DNA of 64,000 bases from Sphingomonas kaistensis (GCF_036884275.1 NZ_CP145607.1:2343001-2407000); one strand, 5' to 3'. Positions 17,230 through 28,937 are shown, counted from the stretch's first letter. Notes: generated from the sequence alone by a model not told the origin. A program made the numbers and translations.

Positions 17230-18303
17230 TCAGGGAAGGATGGTCGTCAGCAGATAGGCCGCGAAGACGGTGAGGTGCACCGACCCGTGCAGCAGCGTCG
17301 TGCGGCCACGGGCGATCGACAGGCTCGCGATGAACAGGGTCAGCGCAAGCAGGGTGATGCTCTTGGTATCGAGGCCGAGCGACAGCGGCAGGCCGAGGAA
17401 AAAGGAAGCAACGGTGACCGCCGGGATGGTGAGCCCGATCGTCGCCAGCGCCGAGCCGAGCGCCAGGTTGAGGCTGGTCTGCAGCCGATTGGCCCGCGCC
17501 GCGCGAACGGCGGCCACGCTTTCGGGCAGCAGCACGATGCCGGCAATCGCGATACCGACCAGCGACAGCGGGGCCCCGGCCGCAGCCACCGCCTGCTCGA
17601 GCGGTCCCGACAGTGATTTGGCCAGCAGGATCACCGCGCCGAGGCTAACCAGCAGCGCGCCGAACGAGATCCAGCTGGTCCGCAAGTCCGGTTTCTCGGC
17701 ATGCACTGCGGGCAGCCGCGCCAGATCGCCCTTGGGCAGGAAATAATCGCGGTTGCCGACCGTCTGCACGAATACGAAGACGAGGTAGAGGACGAGCGAA
17801 AAGGCGGCCACGAAGGCGAGTTGCGTCCCGCTATAAATCGGCCCCGCCACGCTGGTGGTGAAGTTCGGCAGCACCAGGGTCAGCACCATCAGCGTCGCCA
17901 GTGTGCTCAGAGCCGCGGTAGCGCCCGTGCGAGTGAACCGTGCTTCCTTTTGATGCCGTGCCGCCGCCACCAGACACAGGCCGAGCAGCAGGTTGAGGAT
18001 GATCATCGCCGCTGCGAACACCGTGTCGCGGGCAAGCGTGCTGGCCGCCTCGCGGTTGGTCAGCATCAGCGACAGAATCAGGCCCACTTCGATGATCGTC
18101 ACAGCGACCGCCAGTATCAGCGTGCCGAACGGCTCCCCCACCCGGTGCGCGACGATTTCGGCGTGATGCACCGCGGCAATCACGACCCCGATCAGCACCG
18201 CTCCAATAATCAGCGGCGATAGGTGGATGGCTGATCCAGCAAGGATCACCGCCCAGCCCAGCAAGGGGCCGAGCAGCGCAGCCCAAATTCCAAGATTGGC
18301 CAT
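17230..18303 (-). CDS. Ca2+/H+ antiporter (CaCA/ChaA family)
   Basis: A 357-residue integral membrane protein with about ten or eleven helices. The first CaCA alpha-repeat has HHAEIVAHRVGEPFGTLILAVAVTIIEVGL, with the acidic E/GEP ion-binding cluster; the second contains VLLPESVAAVRAARANRLQ and LGSALATIGLTIPAV. This is the ChaA type, which exports Ca2+ (or Na+/K+) in exchange for protons. It ends 16 bases before the thioesterase start, and no regulator is seen. Confidence 0.92.
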   Translation of the reverse strand: MANLGIWAALLGPLLGWAVILAGSAIHLSPLIIGAVLIGVVIAAVHHAEIVAHRVGEPFGTLILAVAVTIIEVGLILSLMLTNREAASTLARDTVFAAAMIILNLLLGLCLVAAARHQKEARFTRTGATAALSTLATLMVLTLVLPNFTTSVAGPIYSGTQLAFVAAFSLVLYLVFVFVQTVGNRDYFLPKGDLARLPAVHAEKPDLRTSWISFGALLVSLGAVILLAKSLSGPLEQAVAAAGAPLSLVGIAIAGIVLLPESVAAVRAARANRLQTSLNLALGSALATIGLTIPAVTVASFFLGLPLSLGLDTKSITLLALTLFIASLSIARGRTTLLHGSVHLTVFAAYLLTTILP

Positions 18304-18358
18304 GCCCCTCCATGTGGAATGGAGAGCCCTCTGTCGACCCTTGTCACGGCAAACCGGA

Positions 18359-18376
18359 CGCGGCGAACCCGCCGCG
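18359..18376 (-). terminator. GC-rich hairpin after the S9 peptidase
   Basis: CGCGGCG-AACC-CGCCGCG forms a 7-bp stem 18 bases beyond the peptidase stop. A T-tract is missing, so the terminator role is uncertain. Confidence 0.35.
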
Positions 18377-18393
18377 CCCGGTGTCGCGCGACC

Positions 18394-20412
18394 CTATTTG
18401 CCGCCCATGGCTTCCTGCAGCCCGGGCGCGAATTGGGCGCCGTGCGGGACCTTGGCCGTCGATTTCGCCAGCGTGTCGCCGATCGGCTCGGCCCGGCCGC
18501 CGAGGCACTTGGACAGGAAATTCTCGGTTACGGCGTTGAAGGCGATATTGTTCACCGGCCGGGCGAAACCGTGGCCTTCGTCGGGGAACAGAACATAGGT
18601 CACCGGGATATTGCGGCTGCGCATCGCCTCGACGATCTGATCGGCCTCGGCCTGCTTGACCCGCGGGTCGTTGGCCCCCTGTCCGATCAGTAGCGGCCGC
18701 TGGATCTTGTCCGCCGCATAAAGCGGTGAGCGTTCGCGCAGCCAGGCCTTGCCGGCGTCGGTGCCGGGATCGGCCATCCGCCCGTAAAGCTGGGCACGAC
18801 CGGCTTCCCAATAGGCCGGGATCGAGGCCAGCAACGTGTTGAGGTTGGACGGCGCGACGATCGCGACCCCGCAGGCGAATTCGGTCGGGGTGAAGGCCAT
18901 GCCGGCCAGCGTTGCATAGCCGCCGTAGCTACCGCCCATGATCGCCACCTTGTCGTCGGTGGTGATGCCATTCTTTACCGCCCAGTCGACCGCGTCCAGC
19001 AGATCGTTCTGCATCTCTCGGCCCCAGGCGCCGTTGCCGGCCGCAAGGAACTTCTTGCCGAAACCAGTGGAGGCGCGGAAATTAACGCTCATCACCGCAT
19101 AGCCGCGGTTCGCCAGCCACTGGTGGTAGCCGTTGAAGCCGTACCCATCGCGACCCCACGGTCCGCCATGAACGAGCAGCACCATCGGCACCGCCTGGTC
19201 GGGACGTCCGTCGCCATTGCTGTCGCTTCCCGGCGGCAAGGTAAGGTAGCTCGGCAGCGTCAGGCCATCGCGGCTCTTGATCTCCAGCGTCTGCATCGGG
19301 CTCAGTGGCAGGCCGGCCAGCGCAGGCCGGCTGTCGAACAGCTTGGTGAGCTTTTTGGCCTGACGGTCGTAGAGATAGGTCGAGCTCGGTCGATCGGCGT
19401 CGGCGGCTCCCACTACCCACAGGCGGTCATCGGTAGACCGCGACGCAATACCGAAGTCTCCCTTCAGTTGCGTCTTGAGGAAAGCAAGATCGGCGGCGAT
19501 GGCATTGCCGACGGGCTTCCAGTCGTTGCGCAGGTAATTGACAGAATAAGCCTCGAGTTCACCGGTGCGCGGATTGGCGATACCGCCCCCGATATCGGCG
19601 CGCGCGTCCTCGGCCAGCACGCGAGTCTTGCCAGTGGCCACGTCCTGCGCGACCAGCGCCGCCGTGTCGCGGCCGCGGCTGTCGACCCAGTAAAGCGTCT
19701 TGCCGTCAGCGGTGAAACCGGCGGGCGCCGTTGTCTGCGAATCCTCCAAGCCGACGCTGGCGAACGGGGTTGCCGCCGCCTTGTTGTTATCGACCATGTA
19801 GAAGTCGGTGCCGCCATCCTTGCGCGGTTTGGACGCCATGCGAATGTTCAGCCCGGCATCGGCTACGAAGCCTGCGAATTGGCCCTCGTTGATCATCACC
19901 GGTGTGATCTTTCCGGTCTTGAGATCGAGGCTGTGGACGTCATGCCACTTCTGGTCGCGATTATTGAGGCCGATCAGCACCCGGTCCTTGATCGTTGGCG
20001 AAATGCTGACCAGCTGCACGGTGGTCTTGGTATAGGGCGTCAGCAGCCGCGTTTCGCCGCCGGTTGGGCTGGTAGCGTACAGCAGGAAATCCTCGTCGCC
20101 GCCCTTGTCATTGACATACAACACCGACGAGCTGTCCGGCGCCCAGAAATAGCTGCGGATCGGTCGGGTCTTTTCGGCCGTGACGGCCTTGGCGTCGGCG
20201 GGATTGGCCGCGGGCGCGACCCAGATGTTCATCACGCCATCGACCGGCGCGGTCCAACTCAGCCATTTGCCGTCGGGTGAGATCCGCGCATTTGCCTTTT
20301 CGGGATTGCCGAACAGAACGTCACGGGGGATCAGTGGAAGGCTTGTCTGTGCCACGGCGGCTCCAGCGATAAGAGTGGCGGCCGCGGTGGCAGCAAGAAG
20401 CAGATTGCGCAT
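18394..20412 (-). CDS. S9 family prolyl oligopeptidase-like peptidase, secreted
   Basis: A 672-residue exported S9 peptidase. The signal peptide ends in AVAQ (about residue 22), a beta-propeller-like region spans about 30-380, and the alpha/beta-hydrolase domain follows. The catalytic triad is S495 in GGSYGGYA, D583 in GANDPR and H615 in DEGHGF; the oxyanion motif VHGGPWGRDGY precedes them. Such enzymes (acylaminoacyl- or dipeptidyl-peptidase type) cut short peptides in the periplasm. It is a single gene, 52 bases from the parC stop. Confidence 0.95.
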   Translation of the reverse strand: MRNLLLAATAAATLIAGAAVAQTSLPLIPRDVLFGNPEKANARISPDGKWLSWTAPVDGVMNIWVAPAANPADAKAVTAEKTRPIRSYFWAPDSSSVLYVNDKGGDEDFLLYATSPTGGETRLLTPYTKTTVQLVSISPTIKDRVLIGLNNRDQKWHDVHSLDLKTGKITPVMINEGQFAGFVADAGLNIRMASKPRKDGGTDFYMVDNNKAAATPFASVGLEDSQTTAPAGFTADGKTLYWVDSRGRDTAALVAQDVATGKTRVLAEDARADIGGGIANPRTGELEAYSVNYLRNDWKPVGNAIAADLAFLKTQLKGDFGIASRSTDDRLWVVGAADADRPSSTYLYDRQAKKLTKLFDSRPALAGLPLSPMQTLEIKSRDGLTLPSYLTLPPGSDSNGDGRPDQAVPMVLLVHGGPWGRDGYGFNGYHQWLANRGYAVMSVNFRASTGFGKKFLAAGNGAWGREMQNDLLDAVDWAVKNGITTDDKVAIMGGSYGGYATLAGMAFTPTEFACGVAIVAPSNLNTLLASIPAYWEAGRAQLYGRMADPGTDAGKAWLRERSPLYAADKIQRPLLIGQGANDPRVKQAEADQIVEAMRSRNIPVTYVLFPDEGHGFARPVNNIAFNAVTENFLSKCLGGRAEPIGDTLAKSTAKVPHGAQFAPGLQEAMGGK

Positions 20413-20464
20413 CGAATTTTCTCCCCTGTTCGACCCCGAGTCGAATGCAGGAGTTTAACCCGAA

Positions 20465-22699
20465 TCAATCATCCTGAAAGCGGTTGCTGCGCGGGAAGCC
20501 CAATGGCGCCATCCGGCCGCTGGCTCCCCGGATCGCCTTCCACGGCGTCAGGTCGCTCTCGGTCCGGGTCCGCCCGCTGTCGCCGCCCATGCTCCAGCTT
20601 AAACCCTCGCCAGCCTTCAGCACCGCAATATCGGCTAGTCCGCCGTCGCGATAACGCTGCAGCTGAACCCCCGACCCGCGGCCCATTTCGGGCAATTCGC
20701 TGAGGTTGAAGACCAGCAGCTTGCGATTATCGCCGACCACCGCGACCGTTTCGGCATTGGGCGGCACCGGGCGCAGCACTTGCAGCTTGGCGCCGGGGCG
20801 CAGGTTCATCAGCTGCTTGCCCTTGCGGGTCTCGGCAAGCACCGCTTCGCCGCTGGTCAGGAACCCGCGCCCATCGCTGCTGGCGGTCAGCAGCCGCTCA
20901 CTCGGCTTGACCACCAGTATCGCGGCGATCTCGACCTCCGCCGGCAAATCCAGTGACAAGCGCACCGGCTCGCCGAACCCGCGCCCGCCCGGCAGCTTGT
21001 CGCCGCCAAGCGTGTAGACCCGCCCATTCTCGCCCGCGATCAGGATCTTGTCGGTGGTCTGCGCATGCAGCGGCTTGCCCCACAATTCGTCGCCTTCGCG
21101 GAACTTGAGCGTGGCGAACTCTTGCGGATCCAGATGCCCCTTCATCGCCCGAATCCAGCCCCGCGCGGACAGGATGACGGTGATCGGCTCCTTCTCGATC
21201 ATCGCCGACCAGTCGATCTCGGCCCGCGCGGCGAGCGGCTTCTCCTCGATGGTCGTACGACGCGGATCGCCGAACTTGGCCTTGACCCCTTCGAGGTCTT
21301 TCTTGAGCCGATTGCGCTGACGCCGCGGGCTTTCGATCAGACCGAGCAGGTCCTCGCGCTCCTTGGCCAGCGCGGTCCGCTCCTTGGCGATCTCCATTTC
21401 CTCCAAGCGCCGCAAACTCCGCAGCCGCATGTTGAGGATCGCCTCGGCCTGCCGGTCGGAAAGCCCGAACTCGGCCATCATCACCGCCTTGGGCTCATCC
21501 TCGGTGCGGATGATCTCGATCACCCGGTCGAGGTTGAGGTAGGCGATCAGGAAGCCGTCGAGCAGTTCCAGCCGGTCCTCGATCTTGCCGACCCGCGTGC
21601 GCGAGCGGTTGAGCAGCACCTCGATCTGGAACGACAGCCAGGCGGTCAGGCAACTCTTCAACCCCATCACGCCCGGCGTGCGATGCTGGTCGAGGACATT
21701 AAGGTTCAGCGGGAAACGGATCTCGAGGTCGGTCAGCCGGTACAGGCTTTCCAACAGCAGCGCGGGATCGACCGTGCGACTGCGCGGTTCGAGCACGATG
21801 CGCAAATCCTCGGCGCTTTCGTCGCGCACATCGGCGAGGATCGGCAGCTTCTTGTTGGCGATCAGCTCGGCGATCTGTTCGATCAGCTTGGCCTTCTGCA
21901 CGCCGTACGGAATCTCGGTGACGACCAGGTCCCAGCCCCCGCCCTTTTCCTTCTCCTGCGCCGCCCGCGCCCGGAGGCGGAAACTGCCCCGCCCGCTTTC
22001 GTACGCCGCCAAGATCGTCTCGCGCGCATCGACCACCAGTCCGCCGGTGGGGAAGTCCGGCCCGGATACGAAGTCCATCAGGTCGCGCGTTTCGGCGGCG
22101 GGATTGTCGATCAGATGCATCGCCGCATCGATCAGCTCGGTGACGTTGTGCGGCGGGATGCTGGTCGCCATGCCGACCGCAATGCCGCTGGCGCCGTTGG
22201 CGAGAAGGTTGGGGAACAGGCCGGGAAAGACCTCGGGCTCTTCCTCCTCGCCGTTATAGGTGGGCCGGAAGCCGACCGTGCCTTCGTCGAGGCCGTTCAT
22301 CAGCTGCGCCGCGATCGCGGTCAGCTTGGCTTCGGTATAGCGATAGGCAGCGGCGTTATCGCCGTCGATGTTGCCGAAATTGCCCTGCCCGTCGACCAGC
22401 GGGTATCTCAGGGCAAAGCTCTGCGCCAAGCGCACCATCGCGTCATACACCGACTGGTCGCCGTGCGGGTGATATTTGCCGATGACGTCGCCGACGACCC
22501 GCGCCGACTTCTTGTAGGCGCCGGCCGGATCGAGCCGCAGCAATCGCATCGCCCACAGCAGGCGGCGATGAACCGGTTTCAGCCCGTCCCGGACGTCGGG
22601 AAGCGAGCGCGCGGTGATCGTCGACAGGGCATAGACGAGGTAACGCTCGGAAAGCGCGGCGTCGAAAGGAACCTCGATCTCGGTATCGCTGGGCTGCAT
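20465..22699 (-). CDS. parC: DNA topoisomerase IV subunit A
   Basis: A 744-residue type IIA topoisomerase A subunit that decatenates daughter chromosomes with ParE. The N-terminal winged-helix has RSLPDVRDGLKPVHRRLLWAM and GKYHPHGD, the catalytic tyrosine is Y121 in AAYRYTEA, then the GNIDGD loop, a coiled-coil tower and a short C-terminal beta-pinwheel domain. The short C-terminal domain without GyrA boxes favours ParC over GyrA. parE is not in the window. The thiD gene starts upstream on the same strand. Confidence 0.96.
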   Translation of the reverse strand: MQPSDTEIEVPFDAALSERYLVYALSTITARSLPDVRDGLKPVHRRLLWAMRLLRLDPAGAYKKSARVVGDVIGKYHPHGDQSVYDAMVRLAQSFALRYPLVDGQGNFGNIDGDNAAAYRYTEAKLTAIAAQLMNGLDEGTVGFRPTYNGEEEEPEVFPGLFPNLLANGASGIAVGMATSIPPHNVTELIDAAMHLIDNPAAETRDLMDFVSGPDFPTGGLVVDARETILAAYESGRGSFRLRARAAQEKEKGGGWDLVVTEIPYGVQKAKLIEQIAELIANKKLPILADVRDESAEDLRIVLEPRSRTVDPALLLESLYRLTDLEIRFPLNLNVLDQHRTPGVMGLKSCLTAWLSFQIEVLLNRSRTRVGKIEDRLELLDGFLIAYLNLDRVIEIIRTEDEPKAVMMAEFGLSDRQAEAILNMRLRSLRRLEEMEIAKERTALAKEREDLLGLIESPRRQRNRLKKDLEGVKAKFGDPRRTTIEEKPLAARAEIDWSAMIEKEPITVILSARGWIRAMKGHLDPQEFATLKFREGDELWGKPLHAQTTDKILIAGENGRVYTLGGDKLPGGRGFGEPVRLSLDLPAEVEIAAILVVKPSERLLTASSDGRGFLTSGEAVLAETRKGKQLMNLRPGAKLQVLRPVPPNAETVAVVGDNRKLLVFNLSELPEMGRGSGVQLQRYRDGGLADIAVLKAGEGLSWSMGGDSGRTRTESDLTPWKAIRGASGRMAPLGFPRSNRFQDD

Positions 22700-22713
22700 G
22701 GCCCGGTGTTAGC

Positions 22714-23895
22714 CTAGCCCTCGGTCATCCGCCACGGGGGAAAGCGCCGCGCTTCGCCGGCGCGATAGAGGAAGATGATGTTGCCGGCGGGATCGCGCAG
22801 CCGGGCTTCGCGCCACAACCACGGCTGGTCGCGCGGGCCATGCTCGAACACCATGCCGCCGCGGGCCAGCGCCTCGACGCGGGCATCGAGGTCGTCGCAT
22901 TCGAAATAGACGGCGGTGGTCGGCGCGATCGCTTCCTCGGGATCGATCTGCACCGAGAAAGTCACCCCGCCCCACGCCTCGAACCGGGCATAGCCATTCT
23001 CCGGGCTGTCGACGATCTGCGTCAGCCCGAGCTTGGTATAGAAAGCGACTTGCTTGGCGTAATCCTTTCCGGTCACCGTGACCTGGTTCAGCCGTGGGCT
23101 GCCCCCGACGTCGAGCCGGACCTGCCCCTGCCCCATCGGCCCATGCCCCCCGCCCAGCCCCGGCGCTTCCAGCAGCGCGATGCGGACGAGATCGCGCGCC
23201 TGCGCCACCGCCTCGGCCAGACGGCGACCTTCGCCAAGGCCGAAAGCGATCGCGCTCGCCAGCGTGCAGCCCGTCCCGTGACTGTGCGGCGTGTCGATCC
23301 GCGTGCCCTGCCAGCTGGTAAGATTGTCCTCCTCGATCAGCGCATCGGCGACGGCTTCGCCCTCGTCATGCCCGCCCTTCACCAGCACCGCACAGCGATG
23401 CCTGGAAACGAGTCCGAGCGCGCCCTCGATCGGGTCCTCCTTGCTGGTCAGCCGCGTGAGCTCGGGGAGATTGGGAGTCGTCACCGTCGCCAGATCCATC
23501 AGCGCGCCGAACGCCTCGATCGTCGCATCGTCGGCCAACGCCGCGCCGCTGGTCGCGATCATGACGGGGTCGAAGACCAACGGCACCCGCGGCTCCATCG
23601 CCGCCAGTCGCTCCGCCACCATCCGCGCGGTAAAGGCCGAGCCGATCATCCCGATCTTGATCGCATCCACCCCGAAGTCGCGAACTACCGAATCGATCTG
23701 CGCCAGCACAATTTCGGCAGGCACGGGATGCACCGCATCGACGCCAAGGCTGTTCTGCGCGGTCACGGCGGTGATCGCCGTCATCGCGTGGCCGCCAAGC
23801 ATCGTCACGGCCTTGATGTCCGCCTGAATCCCCGCCCCGCCCCCGCTGTCGGAACCGGCGATGATCAAAATACGAGGGATGCTCTTGGCGGTCAT
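22714..23895 (-). CDS. thiD: ThiD-type HMP-phosphate kinase fused to a glyoxalase/VOC domain
   Basis: A 393-residue fusion. Residues 1-258 are a complete hydroxymethylpyrimidine (phosphate) kinase of the ribokinase fold, with AGSDSGGGAGIQAD (13-26), KIGMIG, the anion-hole HGTGCTLASAI (C210) and a GLGGGHGPMG end; it phosphorylates HMP-P for thiamine synthesis. Residues about 266-385 are a VOC/glyoxalase domain (VTVTGKDYAKQVAFYTKLGL, YFECDDLD, DPAGNIIFLYRAG). Stand-alone ThiD is about 260 residues, so the tail is an added domain of unknown role. The gene is followed by parC after 14 bases. Confidence 0.92.
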   Translation of the reverse strand: MTAKSIPRILIIAGSDSGGGAGIQADIKAVTMLGGHAMTAITAVTAQNSLGVDAVHPVPAEIVLAQIDSVVRDFGVDAIKIGMIGSAFTARMVAERLAAMEPRVPLVFDPVMIATSGAALADDATIEAFGALMDLATVTTPNLPELTRLTSKEDPIEGALGLVSRHRCAVLVKGGHDEGEAVADALIEEDNLTSWQGTRIDTPHSHGTGCTLASAIAFGLGEGRRLAEAVAQARDLVRIALLEAPGLGGGHGPMGQGQVRLDVGGSPRLNQVTVTGKDYAKQVAFYTKLGLTQIVDSPENGYARFEAWGGVTFSVQIDPEEAIAPTTAVYFECDDLDARVEALARGGMVFEHGPRDQPWLWREARLRDPAGNIIFLYRAGEARRFPPWRMTEG

Positions 23896-23920
23896 TCAGA
23901 TCCTGCGTGGGCCGCGCGAG

Positions 23921-24121
23921 TTAAGATTTTGCCTTAGCCGCCGCTGCTTTCGAACGCGTCGGCCGGTCGAGCAGTTCACCCCGGCAATTGGGACAATGCT
24001 CGTCCAGTTCCTCGGCGCACGGCGCGCAGAAGGTGCATTCGAAGCTGCAGATGAAGGCGCCCGGCAGATGCGCGGGGAGCGCCTCGGCGCAGCGCTCGCA
24101 CTGCTCCTTCATCGCCAGCAT
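23921..24121 (-). CDS. DUF1272 zinc-finger protein
   Basis: A 66-residue protein starting [15 protein letters not shown]. Eight cysteines in four CxxC-type pairs (CERC, CSFECTFCAPC, CPNC) form the double zinc knuckle of DUF1272. The ATG shares one base with the glmM stop (TGATG), so it is coupled to glmM. A short Lys/Ala-rich tail follows. Function is not known for the family; a nucleic-acid or protein-binding zinc ribbon is plausible. Confidence 0.9.
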   Translation of the reverse strand: MLAMKEQCERCAEALPAHLPGAFICSFECTFCAPCAEELDEHCPNCRGELLDRPTRSKAAAAKAKS

Positions 24122-25461
24122 CAGGCCGCCGCCTTTTCCACCGCGGCGCAAATCCGCGCCACCACGGTTTCGACCTCCTGTCCGTCGTCGCCCTCGGCCA
24201 TGACCCGGATCAGCGGCTCGGTCCCCGACTTGCGGATCACCAGCCGCCCGCGCCCGTCGAGCTGCTTTTCGGCATCGGCGATGCATGCCTTCACCGCCGC
24301 GTCTTCCAGCGGGGCACCAGCCTTGAAGCGGACGTTGCGGAGCAGCTGCGGGACGGGCTCGAACTGCGCAAGCAGATCGCTCGCCCGGCGGTCCTGCCCG
24401 ACCATCGCGGCAAGGATCTGCAAGCCCGCAACCAGCCCATCACCGGTGGTCGCATGATCGGTAAGGATGATATGCCCCGATTGCTCACCCCCGACGTTGC
24501 AGCCCTTCTCGCGCATCGCTTCAAGAACATAGCGGTCGCCGACCTTGGTGCGATGGAGCTGAAGCCCCGCCTCACCCAGATGCCGCTCGAGCCCGAGATT
24601 GCTCATCACCGTCGCCACGACGCCGCCGCCTCGCAGCAAGCCCTGCCGCTGCTGGTCGAGCGCGATCAGCGCCATCAATTGGTCGCCGTCGATCACCTTG
24701 CCCGTATCGTCGATTACGATCAGTCGATCCGCATCGCCGTCGAGCGCCAGCCCGATGTCCGCCCCAGTCGCCACCACCGTTTCCTGCAACAGCTTGGGAT
24801 GGGTCGATCCGCATTGGTCGTTGATGTTGGTGCCGTTGGGCTGAACGCCGAGCTGGACCACCTCCGCGCCAAGTTCCCACAGCGCGTCGGGCGCGACATG
24901 ATAGGCCGCGCCATTGGCGCAATCGACCACGATCTTGAGCCCGTCGAGCCGCAGCTTGTCGGGAAAGGTCGCCTTGGCGAAATGGACATAGCGCCCGCGC
25001 GCATCCTCGATCCGCTTGGCCCGGCCGATGCGATTGGCCTCGACCAATTCGACCTCCTGCTCAAGCAATGCCTCGATCGCCAGCTCGTCCTCGTCGCTGA
25101 GCTTGAACCCGTCGGGACCGAACAGCTTGATGCCATTGTCGTGGAACGGATTGTGGCTGGCCGAGATCATCACGCCCAGGTCCGCGCGCATCGAACGGGT
25201 CAGCATCGCCACCGCCGGGGTCGGCATCGGCCCAAGCAGTACCACATCCATGCCCACGCTGGTGAACCCCGCCACCAGCGCGCTTTCCATCATGTAGCCC
25301 GACAGCCGCGTGTCCTTGCCGATCACCACCCGGTGCCGATGATCGCCGCGCAGGAAATGAGCGCCCGCGGCCTGCCCCACCTTGAGCGCGATATCGGCCG
25401 TCATCGGGGCCTTGTTGGTGAGACCCCGGATTCCGTCGGTACCAAAGAATTTGCGTGCCAT
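24121..25461 (-). CDS. glmM: Phosphoglucosamine mutase
   Basis: A 446-residue GlmM, which converts glucosamine-6-phosphate to glucosamine-1-phosphate for UDP-GlcNAc and thus peptidoglycan. The phosphoserine loop ISASHNPF (S102 is the phosphorylated residue), the metal loop DGDADR and the phosphate-binding [15 protein letters not shown] near the C-terminus are present. The ATG start gives [13 protein letters not shown]. The zinc-knuckle gene overlaps its stop by one base, forming a two-gene unit. Confidence 0.98.
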   Translation of the reverse strand: MARKFFGTDGIRGLTNKAPMTADIALKVGQAAGAHFLRGDHRHRVVIGKDTRLSGYMMESALVAGFTSVGMDVVLLGPMPTPAVAMLTRSMRADLGVMISASHNPFHDNGIKLFGPDGFKLSDEDELAIEALLEQEVELVEANRIGRAKRIEDARGRYVHFAKATFPDKLRLDGLKIVVDCANGAAYHVAPDALWELGAEVVQLGVQPNGTNINDQCGSTHPKLLQETVVATGADIGLALDGDADRLIVIDDTGKVIDGDQLMALIALDQQRQGLLRGGGVVATVMSNLGLERHLGEAGLQLHRTKVGDRYVLEAMREKGCNVGGEQSGHIILTDHATTGDGLVAGLQILAAMVGQDRRASDLLAQFEPVPQLLRNVRFKAGAPLEDAAVKACIADAEKQLDGRGRLVIRKSGTEPLIRVMAEGDDGQEVETVVARICAAVEKAAA

Positions 25462-25482
25462 GACCAGCCCCTTAGCGCGGGC

Positions 25483-26145
25483 TCAGCGCAAGGCCCAGAC
25501 CCCGACCGGCAACGGATGGAGCCAAGTCGCCAGCAGGAAAAGGAGGGTGCCGCCCACGAACGCGGTCCAGCCGGGCAGCGCGAGGCCGCGAGCAAATGGA
25601 ACGAAGCTCGTCTGCCGCTCCCATTCCGCCCAGCGCTCACCAACCTGTTCCCGCTTCTTGGCGTCCTGCGCCTTTGCGCCCACCAGAGCGAGCACCAGGA
25701 TCGCAAGCGCAATGGCCACCGCGCTCGGCTCCGGGTTCACCAGCAGATGCACCAGCCCCCACAGCGCGAAGCTCCACATCATCGGGTGACGGGTCCAGCG
25801 GAACACGCCTGCGGGCCGTCCGATCACCGCATCATGGCTCTGCATGGTCTCCATTGCCGGATTGCGCACGAATGACCCCGCCAGCAGCACGCTGGCCAGC
25901 CACATGATCGGCAATGCCGCCCCCCACGCCCAGCCTGGCACCGGCCACAGCAAGCCTTCCGCACCCACGGCGCGCCGGGCCATGACCATTGGCACGAAGC
26001 AAGCGAACGACACTGCCGAATAAGCCGCTAAGAAGCCCTTGGGTCCGAGCCGTGCGACCAGCGGCGCCCGTAGCGGGTGCGACATCAGAAGGTGGGTGGC
26101 GACAAACAGGCCTGCGAACAGCGCCGTCGTCGCCGCCGCACTCAC
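25483..26145 (-). CDS. NnrU-family membrane protein
   Basis: A 220-residue multi-helix membrane protein of the NnrU/isoprenylcysteine-methyltransferase-like fold. The signature is FRWTRHPMMWSFALWGLVHLLVNPE, with a preceding NPAMETM segment. NnrU proteins are linked to nitrogen-oxide metabolism in some bacteria, but the family is wider and the role here is unknown. Its ATG overlaps the stop of the upstream amidohydrolase by 4 bases (ATGA), placing it last in the POT-amidohydrolase operon. Confidence 0.88.
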   Translation of the reverse strand: MSAAATTALFAGLFVATHLLMSHPLRAPLVARLGPKGFLAAYSAVSFACFVPMVMARRAVGAEGLLWPVPGWAWGAALPIMWLASVLLAGSFVRNPAMETMQSHDAVIGRPAGVFRWTRHPMMWSFALWGLVHLLVNPEPSAVAIALAILVLALVGAKAQDAKKREQVGERWAEWERQTSFVPFARGLALPGWTAFVGGTLLFLLATWLHPLPVGVWALR

Positions 26146-27529
26146 CGCCGGTAGGCCTCCGGCAGCGCGCCCCGCTCCAGCGTCCGGTAGCGGTCGCGAA
26201 GCTTGGTCTGACGCGTCTCCAGCGGCTGCTGCACGCCATCGATGAAGACGGCTTCGGCGGTGCTGAGGTTATCGAGCGGATCGCCCGACCAGATCACCAT
26301 GTCGCCGCGGCGTCCGGGCGCCAGGCTGCCGACCTCGCCGCCAAGCCCCATCGCCTCGGCCGGGCCGGAAGTGATCGCGGCCAACGCCTGCCCCCAGCTC
26401 AGGCCCGCGGCGCCCGGCAGGCGCGACAGGCCGACCAGATTGCCGGCATACCAACGCGCGCGAAACGCCATGCGCTGCTCGTCGTCGTTGATGGTCCCGA
26501 TCGACACCTTGACCCCGGCGGCGCGCATCCGGCCGATATTGCTCATGGTCGACGCGACGCTCTCGAACGTGCCGGGCAGCGAGGTCAGCGCCGAGGCGAT
26601 GACGGGAATGCCCGACGCCGCCAATTCGGGAGCAATGGTCCAGCCCTCGTTGGCCCCGACGATCGCCATCCGGATCCGCGGAAATTCGCGCTTGAGGGCG
26701 ATCACCTGCCTGAGATCAGCCGCGCGCTCGGCGTGGATCAGCAGCGTTTGCCGCCCCTGCACCACCGGGACCAGCGCAACCGCATCGAAGCGGGTCAGCA
26801 GCACGTCCTGGTTGCGACGCGCGTCGTAGGAGCGGCTTTCGTTCGGATTGGCGACCACCGGCCCTTCGCCGGGATCGTCGGCCGTTTGCCCTGACGTATC
26901 GCGGGCAGGCGCTCGCCCACCGGCGACCTGACCGGCTTCGCGCAGCGCATTGCGCAGCAAAGCGTGCGCCGCGCTGCGGCTGCCACCGGCGGTTTCCGCC
27001 CCGTCCTCGCCCAATTCGACGAACTGGAACAAGCGGCCGCGGGTGATCGGCTGGCCGTCGGCCCCAGTGTCGATCAGCGCGCCTTGGCCCGCGAAGATGC
27101 TCTTGCCCGTGCTCGGTGCGACGATCGCGCGGGTGACGCCCTCGGCGCGGTTGATCGCGACCGGGGCGGCATTGGGATTGATCGACGGCGCGACATCGAG
27201 CGCCGCGCTGAACGGGCCGTCCGACCGCTGGTCGTTCGCGGCCGCCACCGCATCGACGTCGGCAAGACCCAGACGCGAAAAGCCCGCGACGATGCCCGGC
27301 GTGACCCATTTGCCGGTGGCGTCGATGACCTGCGCGCCCGCGGGCACCGCGACGCCTTGCCCCGCAGCGACGACGCGGCCGTCGCGAATGACGACGGTAC
27401 CGCCGGAGATCGGCGCCGATCCGTCACCCAGCGCAACCGTGCCGCCCGTCACCGCAATGGTCTGCGCGGCAGCCGGCACGGCAACCCCGAGCGCACTCGC
27501 GCCGAGCAGGGCAGCAAGAGTGAGGCGGA

Positions 27530-27533
<4 letters not shown>
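26142..27533 (-). CDS. Amidohydrolase-fold secreted protein lacking the usual metal site
   Basis: A 463-residue exported amidohydrolase-superfamily protein (signal peptide to about residue 23). The composite beta-sandwich strands at both ends, including GSLAPGRRGDMVIWSGDPLDN near the C-terminus, are typical. However, after TPG (78-80) the HxH pair expected in this family is replaced by F-S-R (85-87), and the HSDD-type late motif is missing. It may be a pseudo-enzyme or bind its substrate without a binuclear centre. The start overlaps the upstream amidohydrolase stop by 4 bases (ATGA), and the downstream nnrU overlaps too. Confidence 0.85.
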
Positions 27534-28921
<1,388 letters not shown>

Positions 28922-28937
28922 GCCCCTGTTCTTCCCT

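Noticed and set aside
21065..22717. 550-codon frame opposite parC
   Set aside because: Mirror frame of ParC; no recognisable domain.
24121..24286. N-terminal extension of the zinc-knuckle protein into glmM
   Set aside because: The extension is Arg/Gly-rich mirror sequence; the conserved DUF1272 start is at 24121 with a TGATG junction.
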